A stretch of 64,000 bases of DNA from Pedobacter sp. PLR. GTDB taxonomy: Bacteria > Bacteroidota > Bacteroidia > Sphingobacteriales > Sphingobacteriaceae. Position numbers and translations under genes: made by a program. Of the stretch, positions 8,034-16,383 are shown piece by piece (positions within the stretch are counted from its first letter, which is position 1; each line of letters opens with the position of its first letter). The DNA lies in NCBI RefSeq assembly GCF_026239675.1, contig NZ_JAPIVQ010000008.1:218131-282130 (forward strand), in the 5' to 3' direction. The notes beneath the pieces were generated by a model. The model saw nothing but the letters and a program-made list of their open reading frames with translations. It ran no database searches and was not told where the DNA came from.

Positions 8034-9281
8034 TTAATCCTCATGTTGCCTGAGTTCATTCAAAATCATTGATAGCGCAGCTGCTGCTGAACGCTCAATA
8101 TTCTGTGTTCTTTTGCTGCCGAAGCTGAAAACTTTAGACACCACACCTTTGGCATGAGCTACTGCAATCCAGACAGTTCCAACCGGTTTATCCGGCATTC
8201 CGCCATCCGGACCAGCGATGCCACTCACGGCTACTGCGTAGTCTGTTTTAAAATTTTTAATTGCACCTACAGCCATCTCTTTTACCGTTTCTTCACTAAC
8301 CGCGCCATATTTAGCCAGGGTTTCAGCTTTAACACCGAGAAGCGACATTTTTAGGTCGTAGGAATAAGTAACCGCACCACCTTCATAAACTGAAGAGCAT
8401 CCGGGATGCTGGGTGATCAGGTGGGCAATATAGCCGCCGGTACAACTTTCTGCGGTGGAAAGCGTCAGTTTCCTTTGCTCCATAAAATTCAGAATGGCTT
8501 TTTCCAGCGAGATATCTTCCTCGGCAACCAGGTGTGTTTTTATTCTGGCGATGATCTGTTGTGCATAAAAATCTACTGCTGCTTTGAGCGGAGCTTCTTC
8601 TTCGCCGGTTGTACTTAAGCGCAGGCGCACCTGTCCCAGTTTAGGGAGGTAGGCCAGTTTAATGCTATCAGGTAAGCTGTTTTCTATATCTTCAATTTCC
8701 ATGGCGAGGAAGGATTCCCCGATGCCGGAAGTCAGGATGGTTTTATGGTGAATAACGGGCAGTTTAAAAGCCGCTTTAAGCCTTGGCAGGATTTCATCAT
8801 CCATCAGGTACATCATTTCGAAAGGAACACCGGGCATCGATACAAAGATCTTTCCATGCTCCTCAAACCACATGCATGGCGCTGTGCCGTTTTTATTCTT
8901 AATCACGGTACAACCGTCCGGAACATCAGCCTGTTTTCTGTTGAGCTCAATCATTGGGCGGTTAACGCGGGCAAAGATCTCCGACACATGGTTCAGCGTT
9001 TCTTCATCTCTGCGGAAACCCATATTGAAATATTTAGCGAGGGTAACTTTGGTGATATCGTCTTTCGTCGGACCTAATCCGCCGGTCATCAGGATCACAT
9101 CGGCTCTGCTTTCTGCCAGTCGGAGTGCCTCCATGATATGGTCGGCATCATCGGAAACGGAAGTGATCTGTTTCACTTTCATCCCAATCTGGTTTAGCTG
9201 TTTCGCCATCCAGGCGGAATTCGTATCCACAATCTGACCGATAAGGATTTCATCGCCTATGGTAATAATTTCTGCCAGCAT
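8034..9281 (-). CDS. cinA: CinA-family protein (ADP-ribose pyrophosphatase / NMN deamidase)
   Basis: 415 aa, the normal length of full CinA. The N-terminal MoCF-like domain starts EIITIGDEILIGQIVDTN and contains MTGGLGPTKDDITK, a molybdopterin-binding-like loop. The C-terminal PncC domain carries TAESCTGGYIAH and VSGIAGPDGG, typical of the nicotinamide-nucleotide amidase. The family is linked to pyridine-nucleotide salvage and, in competent bacteria, to competence. It lies 10 nt downstream of the lptD-like gene on the same strand and is likely co-transcribed with it. Confidence 0.93.
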   Translation of the reverse strand: MLAEIITIGDEILIGQIVDTNSAWMAKQLNQIGMKVKQITSVSDDADHIMEALRLAESRADVILMTGGLGPTKDDITKVTLAKYFNMGFRRDEETLNHVSEIFARVNRPMIELNRKQADVPDGCTVIKNKNGTAPCMWFEEHGKIFVSMPGVPFEMMYLMDDEILPRLKAAFKLPVIHHKTILTSGIGESFLAMEIEDIENSLPDSIKLAYLPKLGQVRLRLSTTGEEEAPLKAAVDFYAQQIIARIKTHLVAEEDISLEKAILNFMEQRKLTLSTAESCTGGYIAHLITQHPGCSSVYEGGAVTYSYDLKMSLLGVKAETLAKYGAVSEETVKEMAVGAIKNFKTDYAVAVSGIAGPDGGMPDKPVGTVWIAVAHAKGVVSKVFSFGSKRTQNIERSAAAALSMILNELRQHED

Positions 9282-9291
9282 ATTAAGGGGT

Positions 9292-12042
9292 TTAATATCT
9301 TGTGTAGTAGTTCTTTCTTTTGCTCAGTTTCAGATCCTGTAATACCGAAGCTTTCACCTTAATATCTACAGAATACATTTGTTGTGTTCCGAAAGGAATC
9401 CAACTGAAACTCATGTCCCAGCAATGCAGGTCGCGGTAAATACCAAATCTGGTAATCGCGAAACTGTTGGTCTCAAAGTTCCATCCGGAGTCAAAAGTCA
9501 CCTTCCATTTTGGGGTGATGTTCGCGTCTCCGTTAAAAGACAAACTATTGGTGATTCTTCTGTTTCTACCCACAGCATCAGTACTGTAGTCAAAACTATA
9601 TCTGAAAGCAAAGTTCCAAGGAATGTTAAAGTCGACAAAGGCGTTAGGGTCTCTGCTTACTTTTGCCAGGGCTTCCGATTGTTCCGGAGTTAGTCCTTTT
9701 TGAATGGCATCCATCTTACGATCCTGCTCCGTATCATTTCTACGCTTTAGGGCTTCCGGGTTTAAACTGTAATCAAAAGAGAAACCAAAGGAAGTTACGC
9801 GTGGTAATCTCCCCCTTTGCCAGCTATAGGTATCCAACAAAACTTTTTCGGGCAGGCCATTAATGGTCGTATCTCCAACAACATAAGGATTCAACACCGC
9901 CTGATAATTCACCTGAAACTTATCAGAAAAAGGCGTACTTCCAGAAACATTGAAATTAGACAGTTTAAAACTCTTTGCTAATAGGTTATACGATGAGGTA
10001 ATGGATAAGTTATTGATCAGCGGTATTTTCTTTTCCCCTTTTCCGGTGGTGTCATTAGGCACTAAAACCTTTGCTTCCACATTATTCTGGATCCCGAAAC
10101 TGATGTTGGCAGAACTTCCCGTTCCCGGAGGGCCATATAACATACCTTCCTGTTTAGCATAATATACTTTATTACCTTCCTTATCTCTCACAGGATCCTC
10201 TAAATTCCCTCCATACAATGCCGGTAAATAGTTTCCATATTTAGGATCTGCAAAATTTGGTGTATAGCCAAAACTCACACTAGGCGTCATCACATGTCTG
10301 ATGGCTTTTAGCTTGCCTAAGTTGGTAAATTGTGCAGTAGAATAGATTTTAGTAGTCACACCACCACCTACCGTATAGGTGCCATATCGGTTAAAGCCCG
10401 GGATAGTATCTATCTTCACTAAATCCTCACCACCACCGGTAGCTTTCATAAACTCTTTTCTGATCGACTGGAAATGCCAGCGTTCGGTATAATTGATACT
10501 GGTATTAAAGTTGAAATACTCCAGCACGTTAAAGTTCATGGCAATCGGAATATTATGCTGAACCCCATTTCTGAATTTATTCAGGGTACTTCTTTCAAAC
10601 AATACACTATCGCCCGCAGTAACGGAGTTAGAACTTTGCATGCTGTAACCCACAGAAATCTTTTCATACCACTTTGGATCGCCCACGCTATTTTTAGAAG
10701 CGAAAGGATACAGATTTCGGGTCATCCCTAAATTCACATCCGGTAACAGCAAGGTGGTTACACCCAGGGAAATATCCTGGTCAACTCTGGCTGCCATGGA
10801 AAGATTAAACAAACCACCCGCCAGCATTTTGGTATAGGATATGGAAGAGCCCAGATTATTCCGGGATAACTGTGTCGGGTCATAATAGCCCCCAACTGCA
10901 GTATTCTTGTTATATCCCTGACTTCTGATATCTACACTTGCAGAAAAGGTACTCCCGGGATTTGCATTGGCATTCTGGCTATGAGACCAACGTATACTAT
11001 AATCTTTTACAGGCTGGTATTCCGGCGTCCCTTCAATACCATAACGGTTACTCCCATATGATAAAGCGACATTACCATTGTACTTATACCTTTTGGTATA
11101 ATTGGAACTCAGGTCGAGCTGGTGAGAACCACGGGTATAGATGGTTCCTAATAATTTGGCATCCCAATAATCATTAAAGCCAATGTAATAACCCCCTTCT
11201 CTCAGGAAAAACCCACGGGTATAATCCTCACCCGGAGATGGTAAAATGATTCCTGATGACTTTTTATTCGGCTTTGGAAAAAAGGCAAATGGTAATCCCA
11301 ATGGTAAAGGAATATCTTCTATTTCTAAATATACAGGTCCGGTGATGATTTGTTTTTCGGTAACGATACCTTTGGTAATGTGGAGTCCAAAGTGAGGATG
11401 TGGTAAATTACAGGTACTATAAATCTGTCCCTTACTGTGAATCTCATCATCCGGTTGTTTTTTTGCAACACCACCGGAGAAGAATCCACCCTCCTGTTCA
11501 GAAAAAACACCATAGATTTTTCCGGCACCGGTTTCCGTATTGTATCGCAGGGAATCGGCAATGGAGTTTCCTTGTCCGGGCATCTTAAAGATCGGTCTGC
11601 CCACATACTTCCCCTTGCTGTTTTTCACGCCACTGGCGAATATAGTTTTCGTCTTGTCGTTATAAGTAATGTAATCGGCATCGAGTTCCAGGCCCTGGTA
11701 GATTACCCTTGCCCTGCCATATAGATAAACGGTACCATCTTTCTTATTAACCTTTGTAGAATCTTTTGCAGAATACTCGAGCTTATCGCTGGTCTTGGTC
11801 GTATCCTGTGGCGCAGCATTCACCGGCGCGCTTTTTTTGTCGCTACTTATCGGGCCGTTTTTGATATCGGCAGGTATTGCTGTACTTTTTGTATCTGCTG
11901 GTACCGGCACCTTTTTGGAGTTCCCCTTAACCGGAGTAACTTGCTGAGGGCTGGAAAAAACGGGTGATACAAATGTCAGAATACCAACAAATGTCAATAA
12001 AACAAGGCGTTTAGTAAAAATGATGTCGGTTAAAAGTTTCAA
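9292..12042 (-). CDS. lptD: LptD-like outer-membrane LPS assembly protein (OstA)
   Basis: 916 aa. A signal peptide (KRLVLLTFVGILTFVSPVFSS) is followed by a Lys/Pro/Ala-rich linker. An OstA/LptA-like beta-jellyroll comes next (DGTVYLYGRARVIYQGLELDADYITYN), then a long beta-barrel rich in alternating aromatic strands up to the C-terminus. It should insert lipopolysaccharide into the outer leaflet. The only fitting start is TTG at 12042: an in-frame TAA lies seven codons upstream and no ATG falls before the signal peptide. It diverges from the amidase gene, whose promoter overlaps this start region. cinA follows 10 nt downstream. Confidence 0.85.
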   Translation of the reverse strand: MKLLTDIIFTKRLVLLTFVGILTFVSPVFSSPQQVTPVKGNSKKVPVPADTKSTAIPADIKNGPISSDKKSAPVNAAPQDTTKTSDKLEYSAKDSTKVNKKDGTVYLYGRARVIYQGLELDADYITYNDKTKTIFASGVKNSKGKYVGRPIFKMPGQGNSIADSLRYNTETGAGKIYGVFSEQEGGFFSGGVAKKQPDDEIHSKGQIYSTCNLPHPHFGLHITKGIVTEKQIITGPVYLEIEDIPLPLGLPFAFFPKPNKKSSGIILPSPGEDYTRGFFLREGGYYIGFNDYWDAKLLGTIYTRGSHQLDLSSNYTKRYKYNGNVALSYGSNRYGIEGTPEYQPVKDYSIRWSHSQNANANPGSTFSASVDIRSQGYNKNTAVGGYYDPTQLSRNNLGSSISYTKMLAGGLFNLSMAARVDQDISLGVTTLLLPDVNLGMTRNLYPFASKNSVGDPKWYEKISVGYSMQSSNSVTAGDSVLFERSTLNKFRNGVQHNIPIAMNFNVLEYFNFNTSINYTERWHFQSIRKEFMKATGGGEDLVKIDTIPGFNRYGTYTVGGGVTTKIYSTAQFTNLGKLKAIRHVMTPSVSFGYTPNFADPKYGNYLPALYGGNLEDPVRDKEGNKVYYAKQEGMLYGPPGTGSSANISFGIQNNVEAKVLVPNDTTGKGEKKIPLINNLSITSSYNLLAKSFKLSNFNVSGSTPFSDKFQVNYQAVLNPYVVGDTTINGLPEKVLLDTYSWQRGRLPRVTSFGFSFDYSLNPEALKRRNDTEQDRKMDAIQKGLTPEQSEALAKVSRDPNAFVDFNIPWNFAFRYSFDYSTDAVGRNRRITNSLSFNGDANITPKWKVTFDSGWNFETNSFAITRFGIYRDLHCWDMSFSWIPFGTQQMYSVDIKVKASVLQDLKLSKRKNYYTRY

Positions 12043-12066
12043 ATTCGTGTGTGAATGTTATTTTTG
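12037..12066 (+). promoter_or_regulatory. Promoter of the amidase-MCE gene set
   Basis: TTTC at 12037-12040, an 18-nt spacer and TATTTTTG at 12059-12066 fit the Bacteroidetes promoter. It overlaps the first codons of the divergent lptD gene. It also means that the in-frame ATG at 12051 cannot be the amidase start, because it lies inside the promoter. Confidence 0.7.
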
Positions 12067-12098
12067 CATTGATGTTTAATCCAAAACGTTCAAAATTA

Positions 12099-12977
12099 AT
12101 GAAAAATATGCCATTGCTTAGACCAAATGCAATTTTGATCGTATTTATTTCCATGATAATAGCTACTACCACTAGTTATCAGGGACTTGCACAAGAATAT
12201 AAAATAAAAACCATCGTATTAGACGCTGGTCACGGGGGGAAAGATGGCTCTACCAGAGGGGCTTATTCGACTGAAAAAGATGTTGCTTTAAAAACGGCCT
12301 TACGTCTTGGCGCAGCAATTGAAGCCAATATGAAAGACGTAAAAGTGATTTACACGCGTTCGACTGACGTTTTTGTACCACTTTATGAGCGCATATCGAT
12401 TGCCAACAATGCAAAAGCAGATCTTTTCATCTCCATTCATTGTAATGATATGCCGATGATCCGCTCCAGCGTGGTGACCGGCTCCCGTAAAGGAAAAAAT
12501 GGCAGGAGAATCCCGATTACGGAAAGCGTGTATAGGAAAAGTACTTCTACCCGGGGCGTAGAAACTTTCGTATCTGGTATGGGTAGAATCAATGAGCAGG
12601 ATGAGGTAATCAAAAGAGAAAATGCAGCCATCTTTTTAGAGGAAAACTACAAAGAGAACTATGAGGGATTTGACCCTAATAATGCAGAGAATTATATTAT
12701 ACTATCTTTGATGAAGAACACCTTCCGCACCCAAAGCCTGAAACTGGCCAAACTGGTGCAGGATGAATACGTAAATGTAGGCAGGGTAAACCGTGGCGTT
12801 CAGGAGAAAAGTCTGGCCGTTTTAGCAAGAGCAGGGATGCCCGCCATATTAACAGAAATAGGATTTATCAGCAACCCGGACGAAGAGGACTATATGAACT
12901 CAGAAGCCGGACAAATAGAGATTACAAGGTGCCTGTTAAAGGCCATACAGAGCTATCAACATAGGATAGAAGGATAA
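12099..12977 (+). CDS. N-acetylmuramoyl-L-alanine amidase (AmiA/AmiC type, first copy)
   Basis: 292 aa from ATG at 12099, chosen because a promoter -7 box ends at 12066. A signal peptide (PNAILIVFISMIIATTTSYQGLAQ) exports it to the periplasm. Amidase_3 zinc ligands are visible: His in LDAGHGGKDG, Glu in YSTEKDVAL and His in FISIHCND, with the catalytic Glu in LTEIGFISNPDEE. It cuts the bond between MurNAc and the stem peptide. A central insert (residues of about 120-190, including KNGRRIP and NEQDEVIKRENA) is shared with the next gene and is typical of Bacteroidetes amidases. The downstream paralogue starts 34 nt after its stop. Confidence 0.9.
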   Translation: MKNMPLLRPNAILIVFISMIIATTTSYQGLAQEYKIKTIVLDAGHGGKDGSTRGAYSTEKDVALKTALRLGAAIEANMKDVKVIYTRSTDVFVPLYERISIANNAKADLFISIHCNDMPMIRSSVVTGSRKGKNGRRIPITESVYRKSTSTRGVETFVSGMGRINEQDEVIKRENAAIFLEENYKENYEGFDPNNAENYIILSLMKNTFRTQSLKLAKLVQDEYVNVGRVNRGVQEKSLAVLARAGMPAILTEIGFISNPDEEDYMNSEAGQIEITRCLLKAIQSYQHRIEG

Positions 12978-13011
12978 TTAGATTACAAGTAAAAATTAAG
13001 AGTTAAGCCCG

Positions 13012-13857
13012 ATGAGATTGAAAAGAAGTGTATTCTTATTTGCCGTTTTATTATTTATCAGTTCAGAGTTTGCTTTTTCCCAGGGATACAAAGTTAAAAC
13101 CATAGTCATAGATGCCGGGCACGGCGGTGGTAAACCCGGTGCAGCAGGATCTTACTCCGTAGAAAAAAATGTCGCCCTTCAGGTCGCCCTAAAGCTGGGT
13201 AAGAAATTTGAAGAGGACCTTCCGGACATTAAAATTCTTTATACCAGAAAAACAGATGTGGATGTCGACTTTTACAAAAGAGCCGAAATTGCCAACGACG
13301 CAAAAGCCGATATCTTTATTTCTATTCACTGTAATTCCATGCCCGACCGCAGGGTGGTATCAGGTTATACCAAAGCCAAAAATGGCCGCAAAATTCCAAG
13401 ATATGCGTATGTAAAAAACACAGGAACCAGTGGTACGGAAACCTTCGTTGCCGGTACGCATCGCCTTAACGAACAGGACGTTGCCATCAGAGAGAATGCC
13501 GATATCAAACTGGAAAAAAACTACAAGCAAAATTATGACGGCTATGATCCCAATGATCCTGAAACATTTATTATACTATCTTTGTTTAAAAATACATTTA
13601 GGGATAAGAGCCTAAAATTAGCCAGATTGATTCAGGACAACTACACAAACGAAAATAAAAGAGGCAACAGAGGGGTAAAAGAGCAAGGGATCCTGATCTT
13701 ACAAAGAGTAGGAATGCCGGCCGTACTAACCGAAATTGGATTTATTTCCAATCCCGCAGAAGAAAACTATATGAACTCTGCCAGCGGACAGGCGGAGATT
13801 GTAAATGCCATATTTGATGCCGTAAAGAAATACAAAAAACAAACAGAAGTAAATTAA
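13012..13857 (+). CDS. N-acetylmuramoyl-L-alanine amidase (second, tandem copy)
   Basis: 281 aa. Signal peptide RSVFLFAVLLFISSEFAFSQ. It has the same architecture and motifs as the gene before it: IDAGHGGGKPG, YSVEKNVAL, FISIHCNS, NGRKIPRYAY and LTEIGFISNPAEE. The two proteins align along their whole mature length, so they are tandem duplicates. Both keep all zinc and catalytic residues and are probably active. The next gene, an MCE-type lipid transporter subunit, starts 14 nt downstream, so envelope maintenance functions are grouped in one transcript. Confidence 0.9.
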   Translation: MRLKRSVFLFAVLLFISSEFAFSQGYKVKTIVIDAGHGGGKPGAAGSYSVEKNVALQVALKLGKKFEEDLPDIKILYTRKTDVDVDFYKRAEIANDAKADIFISIHCNSMPDRRVVSGYTKAKNGRKIPRYAYVKNTGTSGTETFVAGTHRLNEQDVAIRENADIKLEKNYKQNYDGYDPNDPETFIILSLFKNTFRDKSLKLARLIQDNYTNENKRGNRGVKEQGILILQRVGMPAVLTEIGFISNPAEENYMNSASGQAEIVNAIFDAVKKYKKQTEVN

Positions 13858-13871
13858 GTAAATACACATAC

Positions 13872-14825
13872 GTGAAAATAGCAAACGAAACCAAAGTAGG
13901 CATATTAGCAGCCTTTTCAATAGCCTTATTAATCATTGGCTACAACTTTTTAAAAGGCAACGCCATCTTTTCCAGCGAAACCGTATTGTATGCCAGATAT
14001 TCTCATGTAGACGGTCTGGGCGTTTCTAAACCTGTTTTAATCAATGGTTACCAGATTGGTCGTGTAGATGCCTTAACCCTGCAACCTGATGGAACCATTA
14101 TCGCTACCTTAAAGATCAAAGGAAAATACGAAATTCCAAGTAACAGTATTGCCAGACTTGAAAGTGTCGACCTTCTGGGTGGTAAAGCCATTGTGATGGC
14201 ATTAGGAACCGGTAATGTGTTTGCTAAAGACGGAGATACTTTAAATGCGAATGTGGCTAAAGGCATCCTGGAAACGGTACAACCAGTTCAAAAGAAAGCA
14301 GAAATGATCATTGCGAAAATGGACTCTATCTTAACCAGTGTAAATTCAATTCTTAACCCTAACTTCCAGAAAAACGTAGACAAAAGCTTTAACAGCATTG
14401 CAGCTACACTGGCTTCACTGGAAGAAACTTCTAAAAAAGTTGACCATCTGGTAGGCTCGGAAGGCTCGAGAATCTCCACTATTCTGGCTAATGTAGAAGC
14501 GATTTCTAATAACCTTAAAAACAACAATGAAAAGATCAATGGTATCCTGAACAACATCAACACGGTGACTGATCAGGTGGCTGCTGCGAACTTCAAACAA
14601 ACCATTGACAACGCCAATAAATCTATGGCCGACTTACAAAGTATTGTAGGAAAAATCAATGAAGGAAAAGGTACTTTAGGATTATTGATTAACGATACAA
14701 AAATGTATGACAACTTAAGTAATGCTTCCAGCAATTTAGATAAGCTGGTCATCGACTTAAAAGAGAACCCTAAGCGTTATGTACACTTCTCGGTTTTCGG
14801 TGGTGGTGCTAAAAAAGAAAAATAA
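13872..14825 (+). CDS. MCE-family (MlaD-like) lipid transport substrate-binding protein
   Basis: 317 aa, GTG start at 13872. One N-terminal membrane anchor (VGILAAFSIALLIIGYNFL) is followed by the MCE domain (VLYARYSHVDGLGVSKPVLINGYQIGRV, with LESVDLLGGKAI). A long helical C-terminal part rich in Asn, Ser and Lys follows. MlaD-type proteins form periplasmic rings that pass phospholipids between membranes. The ABC permease and ATPase partners (MlaE/MlaF) are not in this window. It ends the amidase operon and is followed by a large symmetrical terminator. Confidence 0.88.
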   Translation: MKIANETKVGILAAFSIALLIIGYNFLKGNAIFSSETVLYARYSHVDGLGVSKPVLINGYQIGRVDALTLQPDGTIIATLKIKGKYEIPSNSIARLESVDLLGGKAIVMALGTGNVFAKDGDTLNANVAKGILETVQPVQKKAEMIIAKMDSILTSVNSILNPNFQKNVDKSFNSIAATLASLEETSKKVDHLVGSEGSRISTILANVEAISNNLKNNNEKINGILNNINTVTDQVAAANFKQTIDNANKSMADLQSIVGKINEGKGTLGLLINDTKMYDNLSNASSNLDKLVIDLKENPKRYVHFSVFGGGAKKEK

Positions 14826-14830
14826 GCTGA

Positions 14831-14887
14831 CCTTGAAACATAAAAAAGCCTTTCAGAACTTCTGAAAGGCTTTTTTATGTTTCAAGG
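14831..14887. terminator. 57-bp perfect inverted repeat, bidirectional terminator
   Basis: 28 bases on each side of a single central C are exact reverse complements, from CCTTGAAACAT at the left to ATGTTTCAAGG at the right. The core is AAAAAAGCCTTTCAGAA / TTCTGAAAGGCTTTTTT. It sits between the convergent MCE and sugar porter genes and presents a T-run in both directions. Confidence 0.9.
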
Positions 14888-14968
14888 ATTTATCCTGTTT
14901 ACTTTTAAGCGCTGGTCATAAAACAGAATCCCGGAAGAATGAGCAAGCTGTGATCCTCCGGGAATTGA

Positions 14969-16345
14969 CTAATGAATCAATCCCTTTTCAATTTCTTCCA
15001 ATGTCTGGCCCTTTGTTTCCTTTAAATTCCGCTTCACATACCAAAACGTGAACAGGCAGAAGAAAGCGAAAATAAAGAAGGTGGCAGGAATCCCCAGGCC
15101 ATCTCTCATCAATGGGAACATCAGGTTTACAAACCAATCTGCAATCCACATGGTCATGATACAAATTGACAAAGCGCGACCGCGAACTGCAGTTGGAAAC
15201 AGCTCTGTAGCAATCACAAACTTCAATGGCCCTAAAGAGAAGGCAAAAGCAAACAGGAAGGCGATGATGCAGGAAACCAATGCCAGGCCTTTAATCTCTA
15301 ACATAAAGCAGATACCGGTTAATGCCAGCGCAATCGCCGCCACCATCGCACCCGTCAGGTATAAGGGCCGGCGACCCCAGGTATCCACCTTCCAGATCGC
15401 AATAAAGGTGAACAGCACATTGGCCGCACCCAGTACCATCTGGTATAAAAGCGCGTCGTTGGTTACAAACCCGGCAGACTTCAAAATCGTCGGACCGTAA
15501 AAAATCACGCCATTGATACCACTAAACTGTGCCAGTGCCGTCAGCACCATCACCAGGATCAGTACTTTCTTTACCGGCCCGCTAAACAAGGCCTTAAAGG
15601 AGCCTTCCATCTGAACCTTAGCCGTATTCATTCCTGCCAGTTCCAGCGCGCCTTCGCGCTCCCCGTTGATCTGAATCAGAATGGCTTTAGCTTGCTCAAC
15701 CTTCCCGTGCTGCAACAACCACCTCGGGCTTTCCGGCACAAAAAAGATCAGTACAAAGAACAAGGAAGCTGGGATTACCCCCACCAGAAACATGCCTCTC
15801 CATACTTCTGACACGAACAACCAATGCATCACATCAGGATTAGCCATAAAAAATGAGGAGCTGGCATGACCCTGCAAGAGGTAATTACTAACATAAGCCA
15901 GCAAAATACCGAAAGTCAGCGCCAGCTGATAATAAGTAACCAGGCGACCCCTGTTTTTCGCCGGCGACATTTCAGAAATGTAAAGCGGGGAAATATTGGA
16001 AGCTACGCCTACCCCTATTCCCGCAAGGATTCTGAAAAAGATCAGCAAGGCATAACTGCTGCTTGCCGCAAAACCTATCGCGCTGACAAAAAACAGGAAG
16101 GCAGCAATGAAAAGCACCTTTTTGCGTCCGATTTTGTCGCTCAGGTAGCCGGAAAAGGCGACCCCAATAATACAACCCAGCAGGGCGCTGGAAACAAACC
16201 ACCCTTCCTGTGCGGAGGATAGGTTAAATTGTAGTTTCAGGGGTTCAATAATTCCACTCACCACCGCCATATCGAAGCCAAAGAGGAATCCCCCCAGGGC
16301 AGCGATCATGGTGATGAGTAGCAGAAAGGTTTTGTGGTTCTTCAT
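14969..16345 (-). CDS. Sugar porter (MFS, SP family) transporter
   Basis: 458 aa with 12 predicted hydrophobic segments. Sugar-porter signatures are present: GGFLFGFDMAVVSG in helix 1, the GRKKVLF loop, PESPRWLLQHGK before the central loop, TELFPTAVRGRALS and LKETKGQTLEEIE at the C-terminus. These proteins carry hexoses or pentoses across the inner membrane, usually with protons. The gene follows the mannose-6-phosphate isomerase-like gene on the same strand (38 nt gap), so the imported sugar is probably mannose, fructose or a related hexose; that is inference from context. Confidence 0.88.
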   Translation of the reverse strand: MKNHKTFLLLITMIAALGGFLFGFDMAVVSGIIEPLKLQFNLSSAQEGWFVSSALLGCIIGVAFSGYLSDKIGRKKVLFIAAFLFFVSAIGFAASSSYALLIFFRILAGIGVGVASNISPLYISEMSPAKNRGRLVTYYQLALTFGILLAYVSNYLLQGHASSSFFMANPDVMHWLFVSEVWRGMFLVGVIPASLFFVLIFFVPESPRWLLQHGKVEQAKAILIQINGEREGALELAGMNTAKVQMEGSFKALFSGPVKKVLILVMVLTALAQFSGINGVIFYGPTILKSAGFVTNDALLYQMVLGAANVLFTFIAIWKVDTWGRRPLYLTGAMVAAIALALTGICFMLEIKGLALVSCIIAFLFAFAFSLGPLKFVIATELFPTAVRGRALSICIMTMWIADWFVNLMFPLMRDGLGIPATFFIFAFFCLFTFWYVKRNLKETKGQTLEEIEKGLIH

Positions 16346-16383
16346 ACTCGTTTATATTTGGTATTGGTTATACTTGGTCTTCC

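Noticed and set aside
12051..12098. Upstream ATG for the first amidase
   Set aside because: It lies inside the promoter -7 region (12059-12066); the ATG at 12099 gives a normal signal peptide.
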